Below are positions 47,171 to 57,191 of a stretch of DNA of 64,000 bases, in pieces (position 1 is the stretch's first letter; every line of letters starts with the position of its first letter). Under the pieces are notes generated by a model. That model did no database searches, was not told the origin of the DNA, and saw nothing but the letters and a program-made list of their open reading frames with translations. This stretch comes from Xanthomonas sacchari. Its GTDB lineage: Bacteria > Pseudomonadota > Gammaproteobacteria > Xanthomonadales > Xanthomonadaceae. The DNA lies in the NCBI RefSeq assembly GCF_024266585.1, contig NZ_CP100647.1, positions 1,407,001-1,471,000 on the forward strand, written 5' to 3'. The position numbers and the translations under genes were made by a program.

Positions 47171-48109
47171 ATGGCACCGCAGCCGACCGCGCCTGGCCTG
47201 CCGCACGCCGCTGCGCCGGCCGAGGCGGGGATCCGTCCCAGCTTGGCCGAACTGGTGGCCCTGCGCGCCGTTGTCGCGCGCGTACCGCCGCCGCGTCGGG
47301 GCCGCCATGGCCTCAGCGGCGCTGCACCGTCGCCGATGCGCGGACGCGGCATGGAGTACGCCGAATCGCGCGAGTACGTGGCCGGCGACGACGTGCGGCA
47401 CATCGACTGGCGGCTCACCGCGCGCAGCGGCCGCACCCACACCAAGGTGTTCCAGGCCGAGCGCGAACGGCTCAGCCTGATCGTCGCCGATACCGCCCCG
47501 TCGCTGTATTTCGGCACCCGCGTGCGCTTCAAGTCGGTGCAGGCGGCACGTGCCGGGGCGGTGGCGGCGTGGGCGGCGCAGCGCCAGGGCGACCGCCTGG
47601 CCGCCTTGCGCGGCAGCCGCAGCGAAGCGCCGGTGCCGCCCGCCTCGGGGCCGCGTGGCGTGCTGCGCGTCCTCGATGCGCTGGCGCGCTGGTATGCGCA
47701 GCCACCGCAGGACGATGCCGGCCTGGGCATGGCCCTGGATCACGCGGCCAAGCTGTTGCGGCCGGGGTCGCGTTTGACCGTGCTGGCCGATCCGGCCAGC
47801 GCGCAGGCCGTGCCCGCGGCGCGCTGGGCCGGCCTGGCGCTGCACAGCGACGTGGAGCTGCTGCTGCTCGCCGATCCATTGGAACTGCAGCCGCCGCGTG
47901 CGGCCCTGCCGTTCTGGGCGAGTGGCCGCCGCGTGGAAGTGGACCTGCTGGCGAGCGCCGCGCAACAGCACTGGCGCGCGCAGTTCGTGCAGCCGCTGGA
48001 GACGCTGGCCGCGGAACTGCCGGGCCGCGGCGTACAGGTGCGGGTGCTGTTGAGCGACGCGCCCAGCGAATCGTGGTTGTTGCCGGCGCAGCGGGGGACC
48101 GTGTCATGA
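47171..48109 (+). CDS. DUF58 domain protein
   Basis: 312 aa. The DUF58 core EYVAGDDVRHIDWRLTARSGRTHTKVFQAER is clear, followed by a degenerate VWA-like domain (LSLIVADTAPSLYFGTR). The start ATG at 47171 follows GGAGTAACGACG. It overlaps the DUF4381 start (ATGA). DUF58 proteins partner MoxR ATPases. Confidence 0.92.
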   Translation: MAPQPTAPGLPHAAAPAEAGIRPSLAELVALRAVVARVPPPRRGRHGLSGAAPSPMRGRGMEYAESREYVAGDDVRHIDWRLTARSGRTHTKVFQAERERLSLIVADTAPSLYFGTRVRFKSVQAARAGAVAAWAAQRQGDRLAALRGSRSEAPVPPASGPRGVLRVLDALARWYAQPPQDDAGLGMALDHAAKLLRPGSRLTVLADPASAQAVPAARWAGLALHSDVELLLLADPLELQPPRAALPFWASGRRVEVDLLASAAQQHWRAQFVQPLETLAAELPGRGVQVRVLLSDAPSESWLLPAQRGTVS

Positions 48110-48573
48110 GTCCGCAGCAACTGCCCCTGCGCGATGTGCACCTGCCGCCGGCCCCGGCCTGGTGGCCGCCCGCACCGGGTTGGTGGATGCTGGCAGCGCT
48201 GTTGCTGCTGGTGATCGGTGCGGCGCTGTGGGTGTGGATGCACCGGCGCCGGCGCGCGCAGCGCTGGCAGCGCCAGTTCGACGCGGCGGCCTGCACCGGC
48301 GAGCCGCCGGCGCAGGTGGCCGCGGTCTCGGAATTGCTGCGGCGCGCGGCGCAGCGTCGCGATCCGGCCGCTGCGGCGTTGCAGGGCGAGGCCTGGTTGC
48401 GGTTTCTGGATGGCGACGACAAGCGCCAGCCGTTCTCCGCCGGCCCGGGCCGTGTGCTGCTCGACGGCGGTTATCGGCCCAGCGTGGACCCGGCGCAGGT
48501 GCAGGCGCTGTTGCCGCACGCGCAGCGCCGGTTCCTTGCGCTGATGGCGGCGCGGCACGGAGGACGGCGATGA
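48106..48573 (+). CDS. DUF4381 membrane protein
   Basis: 155 aa. LPLRDVHLPPAPAWWPPAPGWWMLAALLLL is the DUF4381 hallmark with one membrane helix (about 25-48), followed by a cytoplasmic helical part (EPPAQVAAVSELLRRAAQRRDPAAAALQGEAWLRFLD). Function unknown, always in MoxR/VWA operons. Overlaps both neighbours by four bases. Confidence 0.9.
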   Translation: MSPQQLPLRDVHLPPAPAWWPPAPGWWMLAALLLLVIGAALWVWMHRRRRAQRWQRQFDAAACTGEPPAQVAAVSELLRRAAQRRDPAAAALQGEAWLRFLDGDDKRQPFSAGPGRVLLDGGYRPSVDPAQVQALLPHAQRRFLALMAARHGGRR

Positions 48574-49592
48574 GCCTGTTGCCCTCGACCTGGCAGAGCC
48601 TCAGCGACCTGGTGGCCGGTTTCGCCTGGCCGTGGATGTGGCTGGCGATGCCGCTGCCCTTGCTGGCCAAGCTGCTGTTGCCGGCACGGCGCGGCACGGC
48701 GCCGGCCTTGCGCGTGCCCTATGGCGAGCGCCTGCAGGCGGTGGCCGCCGCGCCGACGCGGGGCGGGCGGTGGCGGGCCAGCGTGTGGCTGGCATGGCTG
48801 GCCTGGTTCTGCCTGTGCGCAGCCGCGGCGCGGCCGCTGCAACTGGGCGAACCCATCGCGCCGCCGCAGCAGGCGCGGCAACTGATGCTGGCGGTGGATC
48901 TGTCCGGCAGCATGAGCGAGCCGGACATGAGCCTGGGCGGACGCGTGGTCGATCGCCTCACCGCGGCCAAGGCGGTGCTGGCCGACTTCCTCGACCGCCG
49001 CGACGGCGACCGCATCGGCTTGCTGGTGTTCGGCCAGCAGGCGTATGCGCTGACCCCGCTGACCGCCGACCTGGCCACGGTGCGCGACCAGTTGCGCGAC
49101 AGCGTGGTCGGCCTGGCCGGACGCGAGACCGCGTTGGGTGATGCGATCGCGCTGGCGGTCAAGCGCCTGCGCGAGCAGAAGCAGGGCGAGCGGGTGTTGA
49201 TCGTGCTCACCGACGGCGTCAACACCGCCGGCGTGCTCGACCCGCTGAAGGCCGCCGAACTGGCCAAGGCCGAACACGTGCGCGTGTACACCATCGCCTT
49301 CGGTGGCGATGGCGGCATGTCGCTGTTCGGCCTGCCGATCCCTGGCGGCGGCGGCGACGACCAGGTCGACGAGGACACCTTGCGCAAGATCGCGCAGGAC
49401 ACCGGCGGCCGCTTCTTCCGCGCCCGCGATACCGCCGAGCTGGCCTCGATCTATGCCGAGCTGGACCGGCTCGAGCCGGTGCGTTCGGCCGGTCCGGCGG
49501 TGCGGCCGCGGATCGAACGCTATGCCTGGCCGCTGGCCGCCGCGCTGGCGCTGGCGTTGCTGTCCTTCATCTGGCCCTGGAGGCGGCAATGA
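48570..49592 (+). CDS. VWA domain membrane protein (BatA-like)
   Basis: 340 aa. Membrane helices near 23-40 and 75-95. The VWA domain (about 108-300) has a complete MIDAS: AVDLSGSMSEPDM, then GRETALGDA and VLTDGVNTAG. A C-terminal helix (YAWPLAAALALALLSFIW) anchors it. It binds a divalent metal and probably ligands in the periplasm. Overlaps the next gene by four bases. Confidence 0.93.
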   Translation: MSLLPSTWQSLSDLVAGFAWPWMWLAMPLPLLAKLLLPARRGTAPALRVPYGERLQAVAAAPTRGGRWRASVWLAWLAWFCLCAAAARPLQLGEPIAPPQQARQLMLAVDLSGSMSEPDMSLGGRVVDRLTAAKAVLADFLDRRDGDRIGLLVFGQQAYALTPLTADLATVRDQLRDSVVGLAGRETALGDAIALAVKRLREQKQGERVLIVLTDGVNTAGVLDPLKAAELAKAEHVRVYTIAFGGDGGMSLFGLPIPGGGGDDQVDEDTLRKIAQDTGGRFFRARDTAELASIYAELDRLEPVRSAGPAVRPRIERYAWPLAAALALALLSFIWPWRRQ

Positions 49593-51523
49593 CCCGCGTA
49601 CTGGAATTCCTGCAGGCCCTGCACCTGTTGCGTCCGGAGTGGCTGTGGGCGCTGCTGCTGCTGCCGTTGCTGGCCTGGAGTTGGTGGCGCCGGCGCCGCC
49701 GCCGCGACATCTGGCGGCGTACGGTGGACCCGCACCTGCTGCCGCACCTGCTGGTGCGCGGTAGTGCCAAGGGCGGTGCCGGCCTGCTGCTGGGGGCGCT
49801 GGGCTACACGCTGGCGGTGCTGGCCCTGGCCGGGCCGAGCTGGCGCCAGGAACCGCAGCCGCTGTGGCAGGCGCACACGCCGTTGGTGATCGCGCTGGAC
49901 CTGTCGGCGCAGATCGACGCGCGCGACCTGCCGCCGTCGCGGCTGTTGCAGGCGCGGGCCAAGCTGGCGCGGCTGCTGCACGAGCGCGCGGGCGGCGAAG
50001 TGGCGTTGCTTGCCTATGCCGGCGAGCCGTACACGGTCGCGCCGCTGACCGACGATGCGGCCAACGTGGGCCTGTTCCTGGATGCGCTGTCGCCGCAGGT
50101 GATGCCGGTGCCGGGGCAGCGCACGGACCTGGCGATCGACTGGGCGGCACAGTTGCTGCGCCAGGCCGGTTTCTCCCGTGGCGACATCCTGGTGCTCAGC
50201 GATCGGGCCGACGCGCAGGCGCAGCAGGCGGCGGCGCGCGCCGCCGGGCAGGGCTATCACGTGTCGGTGCTGGGCCTGGGCACCGCACAGGGCGCCGCCT
50301 ACCGCGACGACCAGGGGCGGCTGGCGCATGCGCAACTGGATGCGGCCTCGCTGCGCGCGCTGGCGGCGGCCGGCGCGGGCCGCTATGCCGGCTTGACCCC
50401 CGACGACAGCGACCTGCGCGCGCTGGGCGTGCTGCGGCCGCAGGAAGCGGACGCCGGCACCGCCGACGACAGCCATGGCCGCGTGTGGCTCGACCAGGGC
50501 TATTGGTTGCTGCCGCCGCTGATGCTGCTGGCCTTGCTGGCGTTCCGCCGTCGCGGCGGTGCGGCGGTGCTGCTGCTGGTGTTGGCGCCGTGGGCGCTGC
50601 CGGGACCGGCTCAGGCGCAGACCACGGCGCAGCCGCAGGCCGCCGTTCCCGGTCCCGTCGCGGGCGGATGGTGGGAACGTGCCGACCAGGTGCGCCAGCA
50701 ACACCTGGACGCGGGCGTGCAGGCCTATCGCAAGGGCGATTTCGCCGCCGCGCAACAGCAGTTCGAAGGCATCGACAGCGATGCCGGCTGGTACAACCTC
50801 GGCAATGCGCTGGCGCGCCAGGGCCGTTACGACGAGGCGATCGCCGCCTACGACAAGGCGCTGAAGCTGCATCCGCAGATGGCCGATGCGATCGCCAACC
50901 GCGCCGCGGTGGAGGCGGCGCGCAAGCGCCAGTCGTCGCAGAATGCGCAGTCCGGCCAGCAGGGCAAGGACGGTAAGCAGCAGAAGGACGGTAAGCAGCA
51001 GAAGGATGGGCAGTCGCAGAACGGCCAGCAACAGAACGGCCAGCAAAAGAGCGGTCAGCAGCAGAACGGTCAGCAGCAGAACGGTCAGCAGCAGTCGGGC
51101 CAACAGCAGTCGGGCCAACAGCAGAACGGTGCGCAGAAGGACCAGCAGCAGAACAACCAGCAGCAGAACAACCAGCAACAGGGCGGACAGCAACAAAATG
51201 GCCAGCCGCGGGACGGCCAGCAGGGACGCAGCGGTACCAAGGACGCGCAACAGGCGCCGCCCAAGCCCGGCGACGCGCAGGCGCAACAGCAGGCCGATGC
51301 GGCGCAGCGCCAGCAGATGCAGCAGGCCATTGCGCAGCAGGGCGGTACCGACAAACAGGCCGCCGAGCGCGCCGCTGCCGCCGCGAACGAGACGCCGCAA
51401 CAGCGCGAGCAGCGCCAGGCGGTGGAGGCGTGGTTGCGGCGGGTGCCGGACGATCCGGGCAATCTGTTGCGCGCCAAATTCAGGCTGGAACACGAACGCA
51501 GGCAGCGGGAACAAGAACCATGA
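49589..51523 (+). CDS. VWA-TPR fusion protein (BatB/BatC-like)
   Basis: 644 aa. A BatB half has two N-terminal helices and a VWA domain starting LVIALDLSAQIDARDLP. MIDAS is degenerate, with Gln where the second Ser of DxSxS is expected. A further helix lies at about 308-345. A BatC half has a TPR (AGWYNLGNALARQGRYDEAIAAYDKALKLHPQM), then about 90 residues of Gln/Asn/Gly repeats (QQNGQQQNGQ) encoded by imperfect CAGCAGAACGGT units, and a conserved C-terminus (TPQQREQRQAVEAWLRRVPDDPGNLLRAKF). Fused BatB-BatC is common in gammaproteobacteria. Confidence 0.92.
   Translation: MTRVLEFLQALHLLRPEWLWALLLLPLLAWSWWRRRRRRDIWRRTVDPHLLPHLLVRGSAKGGAGLLLGALGYTLAVLALAGPSWRQEPQPLWQAHTPLVIALDLSAQIDARDLPPSRLLQARAKLARLLHERAGGEVALLAYAGEPYTVAPLTDDAANVGLFLDALSPQVMPVPGQRTDLAIDWAAQLLRQAGFSRGDILVLSDRADAQAQQAAARAAGQGYHVSVLGLGTAQGAAYRDDQGRLAHAQLDAASLRALAAAGAGRYAGLTPDDSDLRALGVLRPQEADAGTADDSHGRVWLDQGYWLLPPLMLLALLAFRRRGGAAVLLLVLAPWALPGPAQAQTTAQPQAAVPGPVAGGWWERADQVRQQHLDAGVQAYRKGDFAAAQQQFEGIDSDAGWYNLGNALARQGRYDEAIAAYDKALKLHPQMADAIANRAAVEAARKRQSSQNAQSGQQGKDGKQQKDGKQQKDGQSQNGQQQNGQQKSGQQQNGQQQNGQQQSGQQQSGQQQNGAQKDQQQNNQQQNNQQQGGQQQNGQPRDGQQGRSGTKDAQQAPPKPGDAQAQQQADAAQRQQMQQAIAQQGGTDKQAAERAAAAANETPQQREQRQAVEAWLRRVPDDPGNLLRAKFRLEHERRQREQEP
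50940..51215 (+). repeat. In-frame CAGCAGAACGGT-type tandem repeat
   Basis: Degenerate 12- to 18-base units (CAGCAGAACGGTCAGCAG and variants such as AAGGACGGTAAGCAGCAG) encode the Gln/Asn/Gly-rich linker of the VWA-TPR protein. The repeat is a likely site of length variation between strains. Confidence 0.8.
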
Positions 51524-53268
51524 TCCACTTCAGGCGACTCGGCCAGGAGGTGCGCGTCTACGCGCTACTGATGGGGTTGGCCGCGCTGCTGCTGGCGCTG
51601 CCGGTAGGCGCCGCCACGCGCGCGTGGCTGGACCGCGACAGCGTCGGCGCCGGCGAGGGCGTGACCCTCAACATCGAGACCGACCAGGCGATGGCGACGC
51701 CGGACTACACGCCGCTGCGCGCGGAGTTCGCGCTGAGCAACGAGATCAAGAGCCGGCAGATGCAGATCGTCAACGGCGCGGTCTCGTCGACGTCCCTGTT
51801 CGGCGTGATGCTGACGCCGCGCAGTACCGGCACATTGCAGATCCCGTCGCTGCAGGTCGGCAACGAGCGTACCGCGCCGTTGCGGCTGCAGGTCGCGGCG
51901 GCCAGCGCCGCGGCGCCTGCCTCCGCCAACGCCGCTGTGCCGGCGCAGGTGGGCAACGCCGACGTGTTCGTGCAGACCGTCGTCGACGACGCGAGGCCCT
52001 ACGTGCAGCAGAGCGTGGGCGTGGTGGTGCGGCTGTATCTCGGCGTGCCGCTGAGTTCGGGCGAACTGGACCTGGACACGCCGGCCGGCGCGTCGCTGCA
52101 GCGTGTCGGCGACGACATCCAGAATCGCCGCCAGATCGACGGGCGCATGTATACGGTGGTCGAGCGGCACTACCTGCTGGTGCCCGAGCGCAGTGGACCG
52201 CTGTTGTTGCCGGGCGCGCGGTTCAGCGGCCGCGGCCCCACCGGCTTCTTCGACGACTACTTCGGCCGCGGCGGCGAACTCAATGCGCGCGGCACCGCGC
52301 AGACCCTGCAGGTGCGCGCGCAGCCGGCCAATGCGCCGCAGCCATGGCTGCCGCTGCACGAACTGCGCCTGCGCTACACCGCCACGCCGCAGCGCGCCAA
52401 GGTCGGCGAGGCGGCCGACATCGTGGTCGAGGCCACCGCACGCGGCGCGACCCAGGCGCAGTTCCCCGAACTGCCCACGCCCAGCGTGGACGGCGCGCAG
52501 GTGTTCGCCGAGCCGCCGCAGGTGCAGGAACGCTTCGTCGACGGCAGTCCGCAGGTGACCGTCAGCCGCCGCTACTCGATCGTGCCGCAGGCGGCGGGTC
52601 CGCTGCTGGTGCGCGGCCTGCGCATGCCCTGGTGGGACGTCAGCGCCGGCGCCGCGCGCGAGGCCAGCCTGCCGGACCTGACCCTGCAGGTGCAGCCCGG
52701 ACAGGGCGTGCCCGCGCCGGTGCCGGCCCCGGCCAGCCCGGCGGCGCCGGCGCTGAGCGTGGTGCCGGCCGACAATGCGGTGGCGCCGACGCACACGCTG
52801 CGGGGATGGCTGGCCGCGTCGTCGCTGTGGATGGCGCTGGCCAGCGGCTTCGCGGTGTTGTGGCTGGCCACTCTGATCTGGGCCTGGCGCCGCGCGCGCC
52901 GTGCGCGTGCCGTCGCGGCGTTGCCGGCCACGGCGCCCGGCGCGACATCGGCGCCTGCGCGCGCACGCGCCGCGCTGCCGGAGTTGCGCAAGGCCCTGGA
53001 CAGCGGCGGCCTGGACGAGGTCGCGGCGATCCTGTGCGCGCAGGCCGGCGTCGCCGAGCTGGATGCGGTGGTGCGGCGCCTGGATGACCCGGCGCAGCGC
53101 GAGGCGGTCCTGCGCATGCAGCACGCGCGTTGGGGCGGTGGGGGCGATGTGGCCGGCGCGCGTGCCGCGTTGCGCGCGGCGTTCGCATCGGGTCCGCGCT
53201 GGCGCGCGGCAACGCGCGATGCGGCGGCAGACGAGCTGCCGCCGCTGTATCCCAAGCGCAACGCCTGA
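51520..53268 (+). CDS. BatD family (DUF7939-type) protein
   Basis: 582 aa. Signal peptide (about 12-30: YALLMGLAALLLALPVGAATRAW). Several Ig-like beta domains (DRDSVGAGEGVTLNIETDQ, LVPERSGPLLLPGARFSGRG, LRYTATPQRAKVGEAADIVVEATARG) are followed by a C-terminal membrane helix (LWMALASGFAVLWLATLIWAW) and a cytoplasmic Ala-rich helical tail. BatD is a large periplasmic partner of the BatA/BatB VWA proteins. Its ATG overlaps the preceding stop, and it ends the operon. Confidence 0.9.
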   Translation: MIHFRRLGQEVRVYALLMGLAALLLALPVGAATRAWLDRDSVGAGEGVTLNIETDQAMATPDYTPLRAEFALSNEIKSRQMQIVNGAVSSTSLFGVMLTPRSTGTLQIPSLQVGNERTAPLRLQVAAASAAAPASANAAVPAQVGNADVFVQTVVDDARPYVQQSVGVVVRLYLGVPLSSGELDLDTPAGASLQRVGDDIQNRRQIDGRMYTVVERHYLLVPERSGPLLLPGARFSGRGPTGFFDDYFGRGGELNARGTAQTLQVRAQPANAPQPWLPLHELRLRYTATPQRAKVGEAADIVVEATARGATQAQFPELPTPSVDGAQVFAEPPQVQERFVDGSPQVTVSRRYSIVPQAAGPLLVRGLRMPWWDVSAGAAREASLPDLTLQVQPGQGVPAPVPAPASPAAPALSVVPADNAVAPTHTLRGWLAASSLWMALASGFAVLWLATLIWAWRRARRARAVAALPATAPGATSAPARARAALPELRKALDSGGLDEVAAILCAQAGVAELDAVVRRLDDPAQREAVLRMQHARWGGGGDVAGARAALRAAFASGPRWRAATRDAAADELPPLYPKRNA

Positions 53269-53458
53269 GCCGGGCGCGCGCAGCCCCGGCCACGCGCGCT
53301 GTCGCAGGCATTGCGGTTCGCCAGCGCCGCAAAGGGGGGCTGCGGAGTAGGCGCGGCGCGCAAGCCGATGCGCTCGCTGCGCAGCGCACCGTCGCGCGTT
53401 GGTCGATGCCTGCTTATGGTTTGTTAAGCTGCAGGTTCCTCCTTGCAAGGCGCACACC

Positions 53459-54748
53459 ATGACCGACACCCCCGTGAAGGCCGAAACCGGCATGCCGTTG
53501 CATTGGAAAATGGCGATCGGCTTCGTCCTCGGGCTGGTGCTGGGGCTGGCGGTGCACCTGAGCGTGGGCGGCGATGCGGCCTGGGTGCAGGCGCTGACCA
53601 AGTACCTCACCACGCCGTTCTCCAAGCTGTTCCTCAACCTGATCTTCATGCTCATCGTGCCGCTGCTGTTCTCGGCGCTGGTGATGGGCATTTCGGAAAT
53701 GGGCGACATCCGCGCGCTCGGCCGCATCGGCTGGAAGACGCTGGGCTATACCGTGGTGCTGTCCGGCGTGGCGGTGCTGCTCGGCCTGGTGTTGGTCAAC
53801 GTACTCAAGCCCGGCATCGGCGTGGATCACGAACTGGCGCAGCAACTGCTGCAGCAGAACGTGGAGCGCGCCGCGCAGATCGTCGACCAGAGCAAGCACC
53901 AGCCGCACGGCATGGACATGCTGCTGTCGATCGTGCCCGACAACGTGGTCCAAGCGGCCTCCAGCAACGGCGCGATCCTGTCGCTGATGTTCTTCGCGGT
54001 GATGTTCGGCGTGGGCATGGTGCTCAGCGAAGACGCCAAGGTGGCGACGCTGCGCCGCGGCATCGAGGGCGTGTTCGAGATCTCGATGACCCTGATCGGG
54101 CTGGTGATCCGCCTGGCGCCCTATGCGGTGGCCTGCTTCATGTTCAACCTGGCGGCGCTGTTCGGCTTCGAGCTGCTGGTACGGCTGGGTGCCTACGTGG
54201 GCGTGGTGGTGCTGGCACTGGGCCTGCACATGGTGGTGAGCTACGGCCTGGCGGTGCGCCTGGCCGGGCGCTCGCCGCTGTGGTTCTTCCGCGCCACCCG
54301 CGAGGCGACGGTGATGGCGTTCTCCACCGCGTCCAGCAACGCCACGCTGCCGACCGCGCTGCGCGTGGCCGACCAGATGGGCTTGCCGCACAAGGTCTCG
54401 CGTTTCGTGCTGACCGTGGGCGCCACCGCCAACCAGAACGGCACCGCGCTGTTCGAGGGCGTGACGGTGATCTTCCTGGCGCAGTTCTTCGGCGTGGAGC
54501 TGAGCATCGCGCAGCAGTGCATGGTGATGCTGGTGTGCATCCTGGGCGGCATCGGTACCGCCGGCGTGCCGTCGGGCTCGCTGCCGGTGGTGGCGCTGAT
54601 CTGCGCGATGGTGGGCGTGGACCCGGTCGGCATCGGCATGATCCTGGGCGTCAACCATTTCCTGGACATGTGCCGCACCGCGCTGAACGTGACCGGCGAC
54701 CTGGCCCTGACCACGCTGGTGGCCAAGGGAGAAGATGGCCGGGATTAG
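53459..54748 (+). CDS. Dicarboxylate/amino acid:cation symporter (DAACS family)
   Basis: 429 aa, eight membrane segments plus two re-entrant loops. The HP1 serine loop reads AFSTASSNATLPTALR. TM7 has TVGATANQNGTALFEG (NMDGT-like). HP2 is GGIGTAGVPSGSLPVV, and TM8 has VNHFLDMCRTALNVTGDLA. Sodium- or proton-coupled uptake of glutamate/C4-dicarboxylates is the family function. Start ATG at 53459 (MTDTPVKAETGMPLHWK) follows a weak site, and a 20-residue longer frame is not conserved. Confidence 0.93.
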   Translation: MTDTPVKAETGMPLHWKMAIGFVLGLVLGLAVHLSVGGDAAWVQALTKYLTTPFSKLFLNLIFMLIVPLLFSALVMGISEMGDIRALGRIGWKTLGYTVVLSGVAVLLGLVLVNVLKPGIGVDHELAQQLLQQNVERAAQIVDQSKHQPHGMDMLLSIVPDNVVQAASSNGAILSLMFFAVMFGVGMVLSEDAKVATLRRGIEGVFEISMTLIGLVIRLAPYAVACFMFNLAALFGFELLVRLGAYVGVVVLALGLHMVVSYGLAVRLAGRSPLWFFRATREATVMAFSTASSNATLPTALRVADQMGLPHKVSRFVLTVGATANQNGTALFEGVTVIFLAQFFGVELSIAQQCMVMLVCILGGIGTAGVPSGSLPVVALICAMVGVDPVGIGMILGVNHFLDMCRTALNVTGDLALTTLVAKGEDGRD

Positions 54749-54941
54749 GGAGTCGGGATTCGGGATTGGTAAAGGCCGCAGCGTCGCGGCCGGACGGGCC
54801 ACGCGTTGGACCGGCTTCAGCCGCGATGGGTGTCTGCTGGCAATGGCCCGCCGCGGCTGAAGCCGCTCCTACGCCATACTCGGGCGTCCAGCCGGTGACG
54901 CTACGAATCCCCAATCCCCAATCCCCAATCCCCAATCCCTG
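54749..54941. repeat. GGGATTC/CCCCAAT tracts around a REP-like palindrome
   Basis: GGGATTCGGGATTGG at 54757-54771, an imperfect palindrome with arms GGCTTCAGCCGCG (54813-54825) and CGCGGCTGAAGCC (54852-54864), and five AATCCCC heptamers at 54905-54941 fill the symporter-tkt gap. Confidence 0.8.
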
Positions 54942-54995
54942 CCTGTGGGACAATAGCGGACCCGACGCCACGCGCCCGCTGCCGACAGATCCCTC

Positions 54996-56996
54996 ATGAC
55001 GACGCCTACCCGCCGCCAACTCGCCAACGCGATCCGTTTCCTTGCCGCCGATGCGGTCGAGGCCGCCAATTCCGGCCATCCCGGCATGCCGATGGGCATG
55101 GCCGACATCGCCGAAGTGCTGTGGAACGACTTCCTCAGCCACAACCCGAACAATCCGCACTGGTTCAACCGCGACCGCTTCGTGCTGTCCAACGGCCACG
55201 GCTCGATGCTGCAGTACGCGCTGCTGCACCTGTCCGGCTACGACCTGCCGATCGAAGAACTCAAGCGCTTCCGCCAGCTGCACAGCAAGACCGCCGGCCA
55301 CCCCGAGCGCAGCGAGACCCCGGGGGTGGAGACCACCACCGGTCCGCTCGGCCAGGGCTTCGCCAACGCGGTCGGTTTCGCGCTGGCCGAGAAGCTGCTG
55401 GCGCAGCGCTACAACCGTCCCGAGCATCAGATCGTCGACCACCGCACCTGGGTGTTCATGGGTGACGGCTGCATGATGGAAGGCGTCTCCCACGAGGCCG
55501 CCTCGCTCGCCGGCACCTGGGGCCTGGGCAAGCTGGTGGCGTTCTGGGACAACAACCATATCTCCATCGACGGCAACACCGCCGGCTGGTTCAGCGACAA
55601 CACCCCGGCCCGCTTCGAGGCCTACAACTGGCACGTGATCCGCGACGTCGATGGCCAGGACGCCGACGCGGTCAAGGCGGCGATCGAGGCGGCCATCGCC
55701 GAGAGCGAGAAGCCGACCCTGATCTGCTGCCGCACCACCATCGGCTTCGGTGCGCCGACCAAGGCCGGCAAGGAGTCCGCGCACGGCGCCGCGCTGGGCA
55801 AGGAAGAACTGGAAGGCACGCGCAAGGCGCTGGACTGGCCGTACGCACCGTTCGAGATTCCGCAGGAGATCTACGACGGCTGGCGCGCCGGCGGTGCCGG
55901 CACGCTGCGCCAGGCCCAGTGGGAACAGGCCTTCGACAAGTACGCCAAGCAGTACCCGGCCGAAGCCGCGGAACTGACCCGCCGCTCGCACGGCGAGCTG
56001 CCGGAGGACTTCCTCGCCCAGGCCGACGCCTACATCGCCAAGCAGGCCGCCGAAGGCCAGAGCATCGCCTCGCGCAAGGCCTCGCAGATGGCGATCGAGG
56101 CGTTCGCGCCGCTGCTGCCGGAGCTGGTCGGCGGTTCGGCCGACCTGGCGCATTCCAACCTGACCCTGTGGAAGGCCAGCAAGTCGGTCGCCAGCGACGA
56201 CCCGAATGCCAACTACGTGTACTACGGCGTGCGCGAGTTCGGGATGACCGCCATCGCCAACGGCCTGGCGCTGCACGGTGGCTTCATTCCGTTCGATGCC
56301 ACCTTCCTGGTGTTCAGCGACTACGCGCGCAACGGCGTGCGCATGAGCGCGCTGATTCCGGCGCATGCGATCCACGTCTACACCCACGACTCGATCGGCC
56401 TGGGCGAGGACGGCCCGACCCACCAGCCGGTGGAACACCTGGCGTCGCTGCGCTATATCCCCAACAACGACGTGTGGCGCCCCTGCGACACGGTGGAGTC
56501 GGCGGTGAGCTGGAAGGCCGCGATCACCCGCAAGGACGGTCCGAGCTGCCTGGTGTTCAGCCGCCAGAACCTGCCGCACCAGCCGCGCAGCGCCGAGCAG
56601 ATCAAGCTGATCGAACGTGGCGGCTACGTACTGGCCGATGCCGAGGGCGGCGCGCCCGACGTGATCCTGATCGGCACTGGCTCGGAAGTCGGCCTGGCGG
56701 TGGAAGCCAAGCAGGCGCTGGATGCCGCGGGCCTGAAGACCCGCGTGGTGTCGATGCCCTGCACCGACGTGTTCGATCGCCAGGATGCCGCCTACCGCGA
56801 GTCGGTGCTGCCGTCGGCGGTGCGCAAGCGCGTGGCGGTGGAGGCCGGCGTCACCGCGTTCTGGCGCGCCTATGTGGGCCTGGACGGCGCCGTGGTCGGC
56901 ATCGACAGCTTCGGTGCCTCGGCGCCGGCGAACGTGCTGTACAAGCACTTCCAGATCACCGCCGAGCACGTGGTGGCGGCGGCGAAGGCGTTGTAA
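54996..56996 (+). CDS. tkt: Transketolase
   Basis: 666 aa, thiamine-diphosphate enzyme of the non-oxidative pentose phosphate pathway. [36 protein letters not shown], the ThDP/Mg motif [20 protein letters not shown], the pyrimidine domain with [37 protein letters not shown], and the C-terminal domain [16 protein letters not shown]. All are intact. Confidence 0.97.
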   Translation: MTTPTRRQLANAIRFLAADAVEAANSGHPGMPMGMADIAEVLWNDFLSHNPNNPHWFNRDRFVLSNGHGSMLQYALLHLSGYDLPIEELKRFRQLHSKTAGHPERSETPGVETTTGPLGQGFANAVGFALAEKLLAQRYNRPEHQIVDHRTWVFMGDGCMMEGVSHEAASLAGTWGLGKLVAFWDNNHISIDGNTAGWFSDNTPARFEAYNWHVIRDVDGQDADAVKAAIEAAIAESEKPTLICCRTTIGFGAPTKAGKESAHGAALGKEELEGTRKALDWPYAPFEIPQEIYDGWRAGGAGTLRQAQWEQAFDKYAKQYPAEAAELTRRSHGELPEDFLAQADAYIAKQAAEGQSIASRKASQMAIEAFAPLLPELVGGSADLAHSNLTLWKASKSVASDDPNANYVYYGVREFGMTAIANGLALHGGFIPFDATFLVFSDYARNGVRMSALIPAHAIHVYTHDSIGLGEDGPTHQPVEHLASLRYIPNNDVWRPCDTVESAVSWKAAITRKDGPSCLVFSRQNLPHQPRSAEQIKLIERGGYVLADAEGGAPDVILIGTGSEVGLAVEAKQALDAAGLKTRVVSMPCTDVFDRQDAAYRESVLPSAVRKRVAVEAGVTAFWRAYVGLDGAVVGIDSFGASAPANVLYKHFQITAEHVVAAAKAL

Positions 56997-57018
56997 GCCG
57001 GTTCCACGACGGGTGACG

Positions 57019-57046
57019 AAAAAGGCCGGCGCATGCCGGCCTTTTT
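57019..57046 (+). terminator. Rho-independent terminator after tkt
   Basis: AAAAAGGCCGGC-GCAT-GCCGGCCTTTTT, a 12-bp perfect stem with A/T ends, so it can work in both directions. It lies 23 bp past the tkt stop and faces the convergent DUF2894 operon end. Confidence 0.88.
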
Positions 57047-57094
57047 CTTGCCCGTGCGGATGCGGCGCATGAGGGAAAAGCGGATCCCGTGGGC

Positions 57095-57148
57095 GCGGCT
57101 TCAGCCGCGACCGCCATTCCCGGGAACGCCTGTCGCGGCTGAAGCCGC
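57095..57148. repeat. REP-like palindrome between tkt and the Zorya-like operon
   Basis: Arms GCGGCTTCAGCCGCGAC (57095-57111) and GTCGCGGCTGAAGCCGC (57132-57148) with a 20-base loop. Same family as the elements at 4595, 31495 and 54813. Confidence 0.85.
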
Positions 57149-57191
57149 TGCTACGGCCACGCCATCGGCGCGATGTGCACCGGCGATGCGG

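Noticed and set aside
44089-47730. 1213-codon minus-strand frame over pilQ, moxR and DUF58
   Set aside because: Antisense to conserved genes, composition-driven.
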